Below are positions 50,444 to 59,884 of a DNA stretch of 64,000 nucleotides, one piece after another. Origin of the DNA: Sphingobacterium sp. HMA12 (lineage in GTDB: Bacteria > Bacteroidota > Bacteroidia > Sphingobacteriales > Sphingobacteriaceae). A program made the translations under genes and the position numbers. The stretch is from the NCBI RefSeq assembly GCF_002933815.1, contig NZ_BEYR01000004.1:310001-374000 (forward strand), read 5' to 3'. The notes under the pieces are model-generated. The model was not told the origin of the DNA. It did not search any database and saw only the letters and a program-made list of their open reading frames with translations. Each line of letters begins with the position of its first letter. Within the stretch, counting starts at the first letter, position 1.

Positions 50444-52036
50444 ATGGCAGATAGAAAGGTAGATTTTTTGGTCATTGGATCAGGTATTGCCGGATTGAGC
50501 TTTGCGTTAAAGGCTTCAAAATTTGGTAAAGTGTTGATAGTCACGAAGTCCAATGAGGATGAGTCTAATACAAAATATGCGCAGGGGGGAGTGGCTGCCG
50601 TTGTGGATAAGTCTGATAGCTTCGAAAAGCATATCATTGATACTCAGATAGCTGGGGATGGATTATGTGATGTGGAAATTGTGGAAAACGTCGTTAGGGA
50701 AGCACCGGATCGAATCGCTGAACTTATTTCCTACGGAACCTCATTTGACAAGGAAGAATCGGGGGTATATGACCTGGCTAAAGAGGGCGGGCATTCGGCT
50801 CACCGTATTCTTCATTATAAGGATATAACAGGTTACGAAATAGAAAGAGCATTGTTGGAGCAGGCCCATAGCGATCCCAATATTGAAATTGTCACACATT
50901 ATTTTGCCGTAGATCTGATTACCCAACATCATATGGGGGAATATGTGGATAAGAATAGGGAGGATATAACCTGTTATGGTATCTATGCTTTCAATACTTC
51001 ATCCCACCTCGTGGACAAAATTTTAAGTAGGGTGACTGTCATGGCTTCCGGTGGAGCTGGTCACGTGTACTCGAGTACAACTAACCCGACTATTGCTACC
51101 GGTGACGGTATAGCCATGGTTTACCGGGCTAAGGGCAAGGTGCGTAATATGGAATTTATGCAGTTTCATCCCACTTCATTATATAATCCTAAGGATTCTC
51201 CGGCTTTTTTGGTGTCTGAAGCCGTTCGCGGTTTCGGAGGGATTCTTAGACGGGTGGATGGTGAGTCTTTTATGGAGGAATATGACGAGCGGGCATCATT
51301 GGCTCCCAGGGATATTGTTGCGCGCGCTATAGATGCGGAGATGAAAAAATCCGGTATAGATTATGTGTATTTGGATATTACCCATAGGGATAAGGAGGAT
51401 ATCATTAAGCATTTTCCAAATATTTATGAGAAGTGTCTCTCCATCGGATTGGATATGGCGACAGACTTTATACCGGTCACTCCGGCAGCACATTATTTAT
51501 GCGGGGGAATATATGTGGATGATTTCGGAAGAAGCAGTATACGCAACCTGTACGCTTGTGGGGAGTGTTCGTCAACCGGACTACATGGGGCAAATCGTTT
51601 AGCTTCGAATTCTTTGCTGGAAGCCCTTGTATATGCGCATCGCATCTTTTTGGATGCGACCAAAGCGATTGAATCCATACATTATGTTACTAATGTCCCG
51701 GATTGGGATGACTCCAAGACTTCACTTTCTAATGAAGATATTTTGGTCAGCCATAACTTGCGTGAATGTCAGAAAATTATGAGTGACTACGTAGGTATTG
51801 TCCGGTCGGATTTTAGATTGGAAAGAGCCTTAAAGCGTCTTCATTTATTATATGAGGAAACAGAGGACTTTTATCGTAACACGAGGCTCTCTGTGAAGCT
51901 TTGTGAACTGCGTAATGTGATCCAGGTAGCCTATATTGTAACCAAGTCGGCTATGTTGAGGAAAGAGAGTAGGGGCCTACATTATACGACGGATTATCCA
52001 CAGCATTCAACTGTATTACAAGACACAATATTTTAG
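50444..52036 (+). CDS. nadB: L-aspartate oxidase NadB
   Basis: 530 residues. NadB oxidises aspartate to iminoaspartate with FAD, the step before NadA. FAD-binding FLVIGSGIAGLSFALKASKF, ESNTKYAQGGVAAV, VMASGGAGHVYSSTTNPTIA, EFMQFHPTSLYN, YLCGGIYVDDFGRSSIRNLY and GLHGANRLASNSLLEALVY are all typical, as is the C-terminal RKESRGLHYTTDYP. The ATG at 50444 is chosen; a GTG 5 codons upstream is possible. It reads rightward, away from the candidate origin. An exact TTATCCACA inside its 3' end (51994-52002) encodes conserved residues. Confidence 0.95.
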   Translation: MADRKVDFLVIGSGIAGLSFALKASKFGKVLIVTKSNEDESNTKYAQGGVAAVVDKSDSFEKHIIDTQIAGDGLCDVEIVENVVREAPDRIAELISYGTSFDKEESGVYDLAKEGGHSAHRILHYKDITGYEIERALLEQAHSDPNIEIVTHYFAVDLITQHHMGEYVDKNREDITCYGIYAFNTSSHLVDKILSRVTVMASGGAGHVYSSTTNPTIATGDGIAMVYRAKGKVRNMEFMQFHPTSLYNPKDSPAFLVSEAVRGFGGILRRVDGESFMEEYDERASLAPRDIVARAIDAEMKKSGIDYVYLDITHRDKEDIIKHFPNIYEKCLSIGLDMATDFIPVTPAAHYLCGGIYVDDFGRSSIRNLYACGECSSTGLHGANRLASNSLLEALVYAHRIFLDATKAIESIHYVTNVPDWDDSKTSLSNEDILVSHNLRECQKIMSDYVGIVRSDFRLERALKRLHLLYEETEDFYRNTRLSVKLCELRNVIQVAYIVTKSAMLRKESRGLHYTTDYPQHSTVLQDTIF

Positions 52037-52041
52037 GAGAT

Positions 52042-52548
52042 ATGGCACTTATTTTACCTGTTCTGGACAAGTCTCCATTGATAGCGGAGGAATGCTTTTT
52101 AGCACCCAATTCGACTATTGTCGGCGATGTGGAGATTGGACACCATTGTTCGGTATGGTTCAATGCGGTAATACGCGGAGACGTTAATTATATTCGTATA
52201 GGGCATTATACCAATATCCAGGATGGGGCTGTTATTCACTGTACTTATCAAAAGTGTGGGACTACTATTGGTAATTATGTGAATATTGGCCATCAGGCAA
52301 TGGTACACGGATGTGTCGTGGCGGATCACGTATTGATCGGAATGGGGGCTATCGTAATGGATAATGCCGTAGTGGAGTCTAATGTAATTATTGCAGCGGG
52401 CGCTGTTGTTTTGGAGAATACGCGTTGTGAGTCCGGTTTTTTATATGCCGGCGTTCCGGCTAAAAAGATAAAAGCGCTGACTGAGGAACAGAAAGCGCTT
52501 TTACAGCAGTTGCCACACAACTACGTATTATATAGTTCTTGGTTTTAG
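52042..52548 (+). CDS. Gamma-carbonic-anhydrase-like hexapeptide-repeat protein
   Basis: 168 residues of left-handed beta-helix: APNSTIVGDVEIGHHCSVWF, NAVIRGDVNYIRIGHYTNIQ, DGAVIHCTYQK, NIGHQAMVHGCVVADHVLIG, MGAIVMDNAVVESNVIIAAG and AVVLENTRCESGFLYAGVPA. The three metal-ligand His positions of the family (IHC, GHQ, VHG) are present. YrdA/PaaY-like members have unproven or weak anhydrase activity. It starts 5 nt after nadB, so it is probably cotranscribed. Confidence 0.88.
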   Translation: MALILPVLDKSPLIAEECFLAPNSTIVGDVEIGHHCSVWFNAVIRGDVNYIRIGHYTNIQDGAVIHCTYQKCGTTIGNYVNIGHQAMVHGCVVADHVLIGMGAIVMDNAVVESNVIIAAGAVVLENTRCESGFLYAGVPAKKIKALTEEQKALLQQLPHNYVLYSSWF

Positions 52549-52602
52549 CTTAAACGTATTAGCAAGATATTTTCGCCTTTATTTTTAGCAGTGGCCTTGA
52601 CT

Positions 52603-54282
52603 TTATTCCTTTTTGAGGCCATTTAGAGAAAAACTATCTTTTTGTTCCCAGTTTGCACGTATCGTGAAAACCTTGTTTAAATAAACAACGGGCTCGGGAA
52701 AAGTCTTCTTTTCAACATCTCCGGTATCCCATATGCCGTTGTCATTGTCATCCCGAATGACGCGGATGGTATATTTTCCCCCTGGAAATTGTTTATAAAC
52801 TACTGAAGCGTTATTGCTGTTGATTTTATCAATTCTATATATTTTATCTTTTTTCTCATTGATCAGTTCGACCAGGTAGGTTGTGTTGCTATCCAGGTCG
52901 GTGAAATCAAAGGTTAGATCCCCATAATTTTCGCTATCGTCGTATGTCAGATCGAATTTTTTCTCTTTATTTTGTTCCCCGAAATACCCTGTTATGGCAC
53001 CTTCGGTAAATTCTATTTGATATTTTTTATCCTTTCTCCAATTATAACGGATATGGTAAATATTGGAGTCATTTGTATCCACTGCTAATTGATAATTTGT
53101 TCTTACAAGCGAGTCTTCTTTAAACTTTAGCTTTGCCTTATCTATATTTTTTATCGGAGTAAAAGCTGATACCTGAAGGTGATTGATTCTGTCCACTTTT
53201 CCGTTATTTGGTGTAAATTGCGGGTCAATAACCTGTTCAATTTTTACGTTTCCCTTTCTGACGAGAATGGTATCCAGAGGTTTTTCATTTTCCGTTAGAA
53301 CGAGTTTTAAAGAGTCTATTTTTAGATTTGGCAGAAACAACGTTGCAGAATCAGCACTCTTCGAGAACCGTACTATTTTATCCTTGTTGTTGACCTCATC
53401 ATTCAGAATATTAAGTTTGGGTTTATCTACTCTTCTATTGAAAATGAGCAGTACACTACCATTTTTTTCAAACTTCTTTTCCTGGATGCGGAATTTTTTT
53501 GGAATTGCTTTAAATACTTCAAGATTGATGTTGGTAAGATCGCGTTCCAATACGATGGAATCTTTTAGAAATCCTATTTCTTCATCAGGTGCATTATAGA
53601 TTCGGTCATTGTTCTTTTCCTGAAGTGCATATATGCGATATGTCCCTTCACGCAGATTATTTAGTTTATAATTTCCGGCGGTATCCGTTGTTGTAAAAAT
53701 ATTGGCTTTCTTTTTTCCGAAAATTGAATCTTGACTTATGGGGATTAGCAGAACTTTAACCTCTTTTAAGACCTCTTTTGTCATTGCGCTCTTTACATTA
53801 CCCGATATACTGAGCGAGTCAATTTTATCACCTGTTGCAAATACATAAGCATAATTTACCAATGCATTTCCTGCATTATAATCTACAAGACCTTTACCAA
53901 AATAGATGCTATAGGTCGTATTTTTTTCCAGCGAATCAGGTAAAGTGATTTCCAGATTTTTTTTCTTGATTTTGAATTGGGGATTACTTCCCATATCAGG
54001 CGTGATACTAAATTCCTTTTGTTGATTGGCCAACTTGACATACTCATCAAATGTGATCACTATTTTTTTCTCCGTAAAATTCTTCGAAAAGTTCGTAGGA
54101 CTTTCCTGTAGAATTTTTGGTGGAATGGAATCTTTGGGCCCCCCTGTCGGCTGTTGTATACTCGCACATTGTATTGACAAGCCAATGAGCATTATAAACA
54201 TGCTTAAAATAAGTAATCTCGTTTTTAAGCTACTTTTTAGCCTCTCTGAACTACTTTTATTATTTTTTAAAGAAGTTGTCAT
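52603..54282 (-). CDS. Lipoprotein with N-terminal Ig-like (Big_5) domain
   Basis: 559 residues with a signal and lipobox (LIGLSIQC, Cys about 39). QQPTGGPKDSIPPKILQESP and the following VITFDEYVKL...FSITPDMG block match the Bacteroidota Big_5/SbsA-like Ig domain; a carboxypeptidase-like block with TTDTAGNYKLNNLREGTYRI is further on. The remainder is beta-rich, including DNDNGIWDTGDVEKKTFPEP near the C-terminus. Likely a surface or periplasmic structural lipoprotein; function unknown. The upstream start (MTTSLKNNKS) may be too far, and the Met at about residue 28 is an alternative. Confidence 0.78.
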   Translation of the reverse strand: MTTSLKNNKSSSERLKSSLKTRLLILSMFIMLIGLSIQCASIQQPTGGPKDSIPPKILQESPTNFSKNFTEKKIVITFDEYVKLANQQKEFSITPDMGSNPQFKIKKKNLEITLPDSLEKNTTYSIYFGKGLVDYNAGNALVNYAYVFATGDKIDSLSISGNVKSAMTKEVLKEVKVLLIPISQDSIFGKKKANIFTTTDTAGNYKLNNLREGTYRIYALQEKNNDRIYNAPDEEIGFLKDSIVLERDLTNINLEVFKAIPKKFRIQEKKFEKNGSVLLIFNRRVDKPKLNILNDEVNNKDKIVRFSKSADSATLFLPNLKIDSLKLVLTENEKPLDTILVRKGNVKIEQVIDPQFTPNNGKVDRINHLQVSAFTPIKNIDKAKLKFKEDSLVRTNYQLAVDTNDSNIYHIRYNWRKDKKYQIEFTEGAITGYFGEQNKEKKFDLTYDDSENYGDLTFDFTDLDSNTTYLVELINEKKDKIYRIDKINSNNASVVYKQFPGGKYTIRVIRDDNDNGIWDTGDVEKKTFPEPVVYLNKVFTIRANWEQKDSFSLNGLKKE

Positions 54283-54359
54283 AAAAAATAGAATATTGTC
54301 TTAAATCGCTTATTTTAAGCTTGTTTTTTATTATTTATAATTATCTGGTAATCAATTAA

Positions 54360-56219
54360 TTAACTCATATGTACCATCAAAACGCTGATATCTGACGGTG
54401 ATACGCCTGAAATTCGGGAAGCCTGCCCCAATGTTCTGGGTTTTACTTTCGCTAATTTCTGCCTGGCTTCTATGGACAGTGAAGTTAACAAACTATAATC
54501 GAAATCAGGATTAATTTCTCTATCTTCCATCTTCTTCATGCGGTTGACGATCTCGATTTCCTTTTCGAAATAGCTTTCGTACTTGAGATTAATTTCAGCC
54601 TGCTCTATGGTTTCGTTGTCAAATTGAGAAACGTATTGAGCAAAGCCTTCGTCCCCTTTGACGATGTCCTGTATATTAACCTGCGGTCGGGCAAGTACGT
54701 TACTTAAACGAGTTTTTTGTGCAAGTGCACTTGAACCCACTTCGGCCATTACGGCATTCATCTTCTCGAGATCGGTTGAATTCTGCTTGAGGTATTCAAT
54801 GATGTTATTCGAATTTTCTATTTTAGCCTCTACTTTCTTTAGTCTTTCCTCACTGACCAATCCCAGTTTGTACGCTAATGGTGTAAGGCGGATATCGGCA
54901 TTATCCTGACGTAATAAGAGCCGGTGCTCTGCTCTCGAAGTGAACATACGGTAGGGTTCTTCGGTTCCTTTTGTGACAAGGTCATCCACCAGTACACCGA
55001 TATAGGACTCGGATCTTTTTAGAATAAGTTCTTTATCCTCATTGACACGTTGATGTGCATTGATACCTGCAAGGAAACCTTGTGCTGCTGCTTCTTCGTA
55101 CCCTGTGGTTCCATTGATCTGTCCGGCGAAGAAAAGGTGTTTCACCAATTGAGTTTCCAATGTTAGGTCAAGCTGCATCGGTGGAAAGTAATCGTATTCT
55201 ATTGCATATCCCGGACGGTACATCTTGGCATTTTCGAAACCCGGAATGAGTTGAAGAGCTTTTAGTTGTACATCTTCGGGAAGCGAAGTCGAGAAACCAT
55301 TTACATATATTTCCACGGTTTTGAATCCTTCCGGTTCCACAAAAATCTGATGTCGCTCACGCTCCGCAAAGCGGTTGATCTTGTCTTCTATGGATGGACA
55401 ATAGCGTGGTCCTAACCCTTTGATCCGTCCGGTAAACATGGGTGATTTTTCAAAGCCGGTGCGGAGCATTTCATGTACCTTGTCGTTGGTATATGTAATC
55501 CAGCAACAGCGTTGTTCGGTGGGCATCTCTACATCTGTATAGGAGAAACGTCCCTTCTTTTCATCGCCCCATTGTTCTTCCATGAGCGCATAGTTGAGAC
55601 TGCGACCATCAATTCTCGGTGGAGTACCCGTTTTCATTCTGCCCGATTCGAAGCCCAGTGAAACGAGCTGTTCGGTTAATCCAGTAGCAGCCTTCTCTCC
55701 TGTCCTACCGCCGCCAAATTTTTTATCACCGATGTGGATCACACCGTTTAGGAATGTTCCATTTGTTAGGACAACAGCATCTGATTCAATTTCTATTCCC
55801 ATGGAAGTGATTACGCCGCATGCTCTTCCGTTTTTAACGATGACCTCTTTTACGGTGTCTTGCCACATGTCTAGGTTAGGTAAAGATTCTAATTGTAATC
55901 TCCACTCTTCCGCAAATCGCATACGGTCATTTTGTGTACGTGGGCTCCACATTGCCGGACCTTTTGAAAGGTTAAGCATGCGGAATTGAATAGTTGATTT
56001 GTCTGCAATGATTCCGGTGTATCCACCCATCGCATCTATCTCTCTTACGATTTGTCCTTTGGCTACACCACCTATAGCTGGGTTGCAACTCATCTGAGCT
56101 ATCACACCCATATTCATTGTAATAAGTAAAGTGGAAGAACCGAGATTGGCTGCTGCTGCTGCTGCTTCACATCCGGCATGTCCGGCACCTACTACAATTA
56201 CATTGTATTTTTTAAACAT
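54360..56219 (-). CDS. mnmG: tRNA uridine-5-carboxymethylaminomethyl modification enzyme MnmG (GidA)
   Basis: 619 residues. With MnmE it modifies U34 of tRNAs using FAD and methylene-tetrahydrofolate. FAD-binding VVGAGHAGCEAAAAAANLGS, MSCNPAIGGVAKGQIVREID, GRTGEKAATGLTEQLVSLGF, MKTGTPPRIDGRSLNYALME, FFAGQINGTTGYEEAAAQGF and YRMFTSRAEHRLLLRQDNAD are typical. The C-terminal helical domain ends ISVLMVHMS. gidA next to the origin is a common arrangement in bacteria. Two parS-like sites flank its promoter element. Confidence 0.96.
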   Translation of the reverse strand: MFKKYNVIVVGAGHAGCEAAAAAANLGSSTLLITMNMGVIAQMSCNPAIGGVAKGQIVREIDAMGGYTGIIADKSTIQFRMLNLSKGPAMWSPRTQNDRMRFAEEWRLQLESLPNLDMWQDTVKEVIVKNGRACGVITSMGIEIESDAVVLTNGTFLNGVIHIGDKKFGGGRTGEKAATGLTEQLVSLGFESGRMKTGTPPRIDGRSLNYALMEEQWGDEKKGRFSYTDVEMPTEQRCCWITYTNDKVHEMLRTGFEKSPMFTGRIKGLGPRYCPSIEDKINRFAERERHQIFVEPEGFKTVEIYVNGFSTSLPEDVQLKALQLIPGFENAKMYRPGYAIEYDYFPPMQLDLTLETQLVKHLFFAGQINGTTGYEEAAAQGFLAGINAHQRVNEDKELILKRSESYIGVLVDDLVTKGTEEPYRMFTSRAEHRLLLRQDNADIRLTPLAYKLGLVSEERLKKVEAKIENSNNIIEYLKQNSTDLEKMNAVMAEVGSSALAQKTRLSNVLARPQVNIQDIVKGDEGFAQYVSQFDNETIEQAEINLKYESYFEKEIEIVNRMKKMEDREINPDFDYSLLTSLSIEARQKLAKVKPRTLGQASRISGVSPSDISVLMVHMS

Positions 56220-56230
56220 TTTTATATCCT

Positions 56231-56246
56231 TGTTCCACGTGAAACG
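56231..56246. promoter_or_regulatory. parS-like site 1 in the mnmG leader
   Basis: TGTTCCACGTGAAACG differs from the B. subtilis-type parS TGTTCCACGTGAAACA at the last base only. It lies between the mnmG promoter element and start codon. ParB sites of this kind mark the chromosome centromere close to oriC. Confidence 0.75.
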
Positions 56247-56264
56247 TGGCTTTTTATTTATCTA

Positions 56265-56272
56265 CAAATTTA
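56265..56272 (-). promoter_or_regulatory. -7 element TAAATTTG of mnmG
   Basis: On the complement TAAATTTG fits TAnnTTTG, 45 nt before the ATG at 56217-56219. parS-like sites lie on either side of it. Confidence 0.5.
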
Positions 56273-56284
56273 CTCTTTTCTTTA

Positions 56285-56300
56285 GGTTCCACGTGAAACC
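56285..56300. promoter_or_regulatory. parS-like site 2 upstream of mnmG
   Basis: GGTTCCACGTGAAACC keeps the 14-bp parS core GTTCCACGTGAAAC. It is 54 bp from site 1. Confidence 0.75.
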
Positions 56301-56312
56301 CAATGAAAAATT

Positions 56313-58178
56313 TTATATAAAATCGGCAAGATATAACCAGCGCTCTGACTTTTGATCTATTTGTTCTTGCATCGTTTTTATCTCTTCTGCCACTGTTGAA
56401 AGTTTGGTGTGATCTGTCAGTTGGTTTAGTTCCTCAGTCTTGGCTTTCACCTGTAGTTCGAGGCTTTCTATTTCTGATTCGAGTTTATTGTATTCGAGCT
56501 GCTCCCTATAAGAAAGCTTTTTCTTTTCTTCTTTTATCTGAGGTTTCGCTATTTCCTGGATATTCTTTTTTTGCTTTTCCTTTTCTAACTTTTGAAGCTC
56601 GTCTTGTTCTATTTTAAAGTCGGCATAGTTTCCATTATAGATACGGATCTTGCCTGTCCCTTCAAATATGAAAAGTTGATCTGTCAACTTATCCAAGAGA
56701 TACCTGTCGTGGGATACCAATATCAGTACGCCCCTGTAGTTGTCAAGAAACTCTTCAAGTACATTTAGGGTATCGATGTCCAAATCATTGGAAGGCTCAT
56801 CCAGTATAAGAAAATTTGGATTCTTCATTAATACCCGCATCAGCTGGAGACGTTTTCGCTCCCCGCCGCTAAGTTTGTTGACAAAGCCAAACTGCTTCTC
56901 CGGAGGAAATAAAAAGTGCGTGAGTAATTGAGATGCCGTAATTACTTCTCCGTTTGCCATCTCAATATAGTCCGCAATATTTTTTACAACATCAAGTACG
57001 CGGTCATTTTCGTTTACTTCGAGACCTCCTTGTTTATAGTATCCATATACGGTGGTCTCTCCTACTGCTATGGTTCCGGCATCTGGGGTTTCTTCTTTTG
57101 TGATAAGATTTAGAAAGGTCGATTTACCTGTTCCATTCTTTCCAGCCAGACCTATGCGGTCTCCTTTTTTGAAGGTGTAAGAAAAATCCGTAATGATTTC
57201 TTTTGGTCCATAATGTTTGGATACATGTTCCAGTTCAAGAATTTTAGATCCCTGTCTACTTACTTTTACACTAAGTTGAACGGAGTCGTTTCCCTTTATT
57301 GATTTTGACTTTTCCTCCAGGTCGTAAAACGCTTCTATACGGGATTTCGATTTGGTACCCCGAGCCTGAGGCTGGCGCCGCATCCATTCCAACTCTTTAC
57401 GAAGTAGATTTCTGCTCTTTTCGACCATGACTGCATCTATCGTCTCGCGATCCGATTTCTTCTCTAAAAAATAAGCATAGCTGCCTTTATAAATATATAG
57501 ATTGCCCCTGTCCAGTTCCCGGATTTCCGTACAGATATTATCGAGAAAATAGCGGTCGTGTGTGACCAAAAGTACCGTTTTATTTCCGGTGGTAAGCAGC
57601 TTCTCTAACCATTCAATGGTCTCTATATCCAGGTGGTTGGTTGGTTCATCGAGGATATATACGTCTGGTTCATCTATCAAAAGCTTGGCTAATGCCAGCC
57701 TTTTGCGTTGGCCCCCGGAGAGACTTTTTATATCCTGTTGAAAGTCCATAATGTTTAGGCGATTTAAAATCGTCTTGATATTATGCTCATATTCCCAGGC
57801 GTTCAGTGAACTTATTTTTTCAGTAAGATCTTCTAATTTTTTCTGGTCGATATCACTGCTTTCGAGAAGTTCTTCATATTCCCTGATTAGACGCTGCTGA
57901 TCGTTGTCCGCACTATATATAAAATCGTTGATTGATTTTAATCCTGTGAAATCAGGATCTTGTTCGAGAAAACCAATTTTTATACCTTTTTCCTTGACAA
58001 CTTTTCCTGATGTTGGCAAGGTACGGTCTGCTAAAATAGAAAGCAATGTTGATTTGCCTGTACCATTTATTCCGACCAAAGCCACCCGTTCTCCTTTTTG
58101 GAGTCCGAAGTGTAAATCTCTAAAAAGCCACCTATCGTGGAAGGAATGGCTTACTTGTTCTGTAGCTAAAATACTCAC
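56313..58178 (-). CDS. ABC-F family ATPase (Uup-like)
   Basis: 621 residues with two ABC domains and no membrane helices. Domain 1: ALVGINGTGKSTLLSILADR, IKSLSGGQRKRLALAKLLID, YILDEPTNHLDIETIEWLEK. Domain 2: LAGKNGTGKSTFLNLITKEE, NKLSGGERKRLQLMRVLMKN, FLILDEPSNDLDIDTLNVLE. The linker (about 230-300) and the C-terminal coiled coil (KLEKEKQKKNIQEIAKPQIK to the end) are Uup-type. ABC-F proteins act on ribosomes in translation quality control or resistance; the exact role is unclear. It lies upstream of mnmG on the same strand. Confidence 0.92.
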   Translation of the reverse strand: MSILATEQVSHSFHDRWLFRDLHFGLQKGERVALVGINGTGKSTLLSILADRTLPTSGKVVKEKGIKIGFLEQDPDFTGLKSINDFIYSADNDQQRLIREYEELLESSDIDQKKLEDLTEKISSLNAWEYEHNIKTILNRLNIMDFQQDIKSLSGGQRKRLALAKLLIDEPDVYILDEPTNHLDIETIEWLEKLLTTGNKTVLLVTHDRYFLDNICTEIRELDRGNLYIYKGSYAYFLEKKSDRETIDAVMVEKSRNLLRKELEWMRRQPQARGTKSKSRIEAFYDLEEKSKSIKGNDSVQLSVKVSRQGSKILELEHVSKHYGPKEIITDFSYTFKKGDRIGLAGKNGTGKSTFLNLITKEETPDAGTIAVGETTVYGYYKQGGLEVNENDRVLDVVKNIADYIEMANGEVITASQLLTHFLFPPEKQFGFVNKLSGGERKRLQLMRVLMKNPNFLILDEPSNDLDIDTLNVLEEFLDNYRGVLILVSHDRYLLDKLTDQLFIFEGTGKIRIYNGNYADFKIEQDELQKLEKEKQKKNIQEIAKPQIKEEKKKLSYREQLEYNKLESEIESLELQVKAKTEELNQLTDHTKLSTVAEEIKTMQEQIDQKSERWLYLADFI

Positions 58179-58537
58179 GTTATATCACCCAAAAATTAAT
58201 TTTAGTCATTTTTAATACAATAAAATTCCCTTCAAGAATCCATTACCCTTGATGGTTTTTTAATGTTTTGAAAATCAAATAGTTGTATATCTTTTTGATT
58301 TTCAATTATTTATATATTGAATCAATAATCTGTTTTGATTGCTGACTAATTAAATCTGTTGGGTGGCTTTCTATACGATGTTAACCGGTGCATGACGGGT
58401 AAATTGCCTTCGCGCAGCATGGTCTCAGTAACAGTTGATTTAGAATGCACGCAAAAATAAAGAAATAGTTTCTTATTCGATGCGAAAAAAGCTTCGTTGT
58501 GTGATAAATCGGCAATAATGATATTACCTTGATAAAT
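58179..58537. other. 359-nt gene-free region between the ABC-F gene and apaG
   Basis: Mostly AT-rich. It contains an exact 10-bp inverted repeat (GAAAATCAAA 58270-58279, TTTGATTTTC 58294-58303) that may be the apaG terminator or a regulatory hairpin, and a GC-richer short frame (58392-58460, 22 codons, MTGKLPSRSMVSVTVDLECTQ) that I cannot support as a gene. Confidence 0.55.
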
Positions 58538-58924
58538 TTAATTCAATGCATAATCCGCAATCAGATTGAAGCGTGGTATTTCAACCTGAAAACTGCTATT
58601 ATCCAAAGAACGGATCATGTTGTAATGACCTTCCATGAAACCAAATTCACTGTTAAGATTACATCCCGAAGTATACTGATGTATCTGGCCAGGTTCGATG
58701 ACAGGTTGCTCGCCTACAACGCCTTCGCCTGATACTTCCCTATAGTCGCCTTTTGCATCAAAAATTTTCCAGTAACGACTTAGCAATTGTACCGTGTAAT
58801 CACTCAGATTTTCTATGCTAATGTGATAAGCAAACATAAAATGTTCACGGTCGGGATTAGAATACTCCGATTGATAGATGGTTTCAACCGAGATTTTTAC
58901 GCCTTCTGTAATTTGTGTGATCAT
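58538..58924 (-). CDS. apaG: Co2+/Mg2+ efflux-type ApaG domain protein
   Basis: 128 residues, a single FN3-like ApaG domain: ITEGVKISVETIYQSEYSNP, FAYHISIENLSDYTVQLLSR, EVSGEGVVGEQPVIEPGQIH and QYTSGCNLNSEFGFMEGHYN. The GxGVVGxxPxLxPG and Y-x-S-G motifs are conserved. ApaG is linked to cobalt resistance and magnesium efflux in enterics, with function elsewhere uncertain. A TAAGTTTG -7-like element lies at 58990-58997 on the complement. Confidence 0.93.
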   Translation of the reverse strand: MITQITEGVKISVETIYQSEYSNPDREHFMFAYHISIENLSDYTVQLLSRYWKIFDAKGDYREVSGEGVVGEQPVIEPGQIHQYTSGCNLNSEFGFMEGHYNMIRSLDNSSFQVEIPRFNLIADYALN

Positions 58925-59072
58925 TTGGATGATGTTTATTGTTGCAACAAATACTTATGCTAAAATACTAATAATGAGTTTAAAATTTGCAAACTTAATC
59001 ATTTTTAAAGGTTAAATTATGCTAAGTATAAAATTACTACAATCAAATGATCGTTAATTAGTAGGTTTGTAT

Positions 59073-59783
59073 ATGGCAAATGGTATATTATATTTAATTC
59101 CCGTTCCTCTGAGCGATGATGCTGCATTCCAGTCTTTTACTCCTTATTTGGTTGAAACAATCAATACATTGGACGAATATATCGTGGAAAATGAAAAGAC
59201 TGCAAGAAAGTTTCTAAAGCTAGCAGGTTTAAAGATACCCCAAAGTGAATTGAAAATACATGATTATGGGAAACATGCACGGGACAAAGGAAATATTAAT
59301 GATTTTTTTGAGGGCTTGAAGCAAGGTAAAAATGTGGGCCTCATGTCGGAGGCTGGCTGTCCGGGAGTAGCGGATCCGGGCGCTTCTGTTGTGGCCCGCG
59401 CGCATCAGCTCGGAATTAAAGTGGTGCCATTGGTTGGCCCCAGCTCCATCTTATTAGCACTTATGGCTTCAGGATTTAGTGGACAGAAGTTCGCTTTCCA
59501 AGGTTATTTGCCCATTGACAAAAACGAACGTACGAAGAAGATTAAAGATCTTGAGCTACAATCCATGCGTGAGAAGCAAACTCAGATTTTTATCGAAACA
59601 CCTTTCCGTAACAATCACCTGCTGGAGGATCTTCTGAAAACCTGCAAACCGAATACTCAGCTCTGTGTAGCCTGCAATGTGACCTCAGCCGATGAATCTA
59701 TACGGAGTCTGACCATCGCGGAATGGAAAAAACAAAAAGTGGATTATCATAAAAAACCAACCATATTTTTATTGTATGTATGA
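59073..59783 (+). CDS. RsmI-like SAM-dependent methyltransferase
   Basis: 236 residues. A tetrapyrrole-methylase-type fold: GILYLIPVPLSDDAAFQSFT, LKQGKNVGLMSEAGCPGVAD (the RsmI-like S-(E/D)-A-G-x-P-x-x-x-D-P motif with GASVVARAHQLGIKVVPLVG), SSILLALMASGFSGQKFAFQ, FIETPFRNNHLLEDLL. RsmI methylates the 2'-O of C1402 of 16S rRNA with RsmH, but the N-terminus differs from classical RsmI, so it may be a paralog with another target. The ATG at 59073 is used; a TTG two codons upstream is in frame. Confidence 0.85.
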   Translation: MANGILYLIPVPLSDDAAFQSFTPYLVETINTLDEYIVENEKTARKFLKLAGLKIPQSELKIHDYGKHARDKGNINDFFEGLKQGKNVGLMSEAGCPGVADPGASVVARAHQLGIKVVPLVGPSSILLALMASGFSGQKFAFQGYLPIDKNERTKKIKDLELQSMREKQTQIFIETPFRNNHLLEDLLKTCKPNTQLCVACNVTSADESIRSLTIAEWKKQKVDYHKKPTIFLLYV

Positions 59784-59884
59784 CTTTTTTTTGTTGCGTT
59801 CTCCCCTACCCTGCTTGATCTGATAAGGCGATTTTTATATGAAATAGGTAGTTAAACAGTAATTAAGGGAGGTTTGTTTAATAA

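Noticed and set aside
51994..52002. Exact E. coli-type DnaA box TTATCCACA in the 3' end of nadB
   Set aside because: It encodes conserved nadB residues (DYPQ) and is 1.6 kb from the cluster; I do not count it as part of the origin.
58392..58460. 22-codon frame in the gap before apaG
   Set aside because: No promoter, no homology that I recognise, and single short frames are expected.
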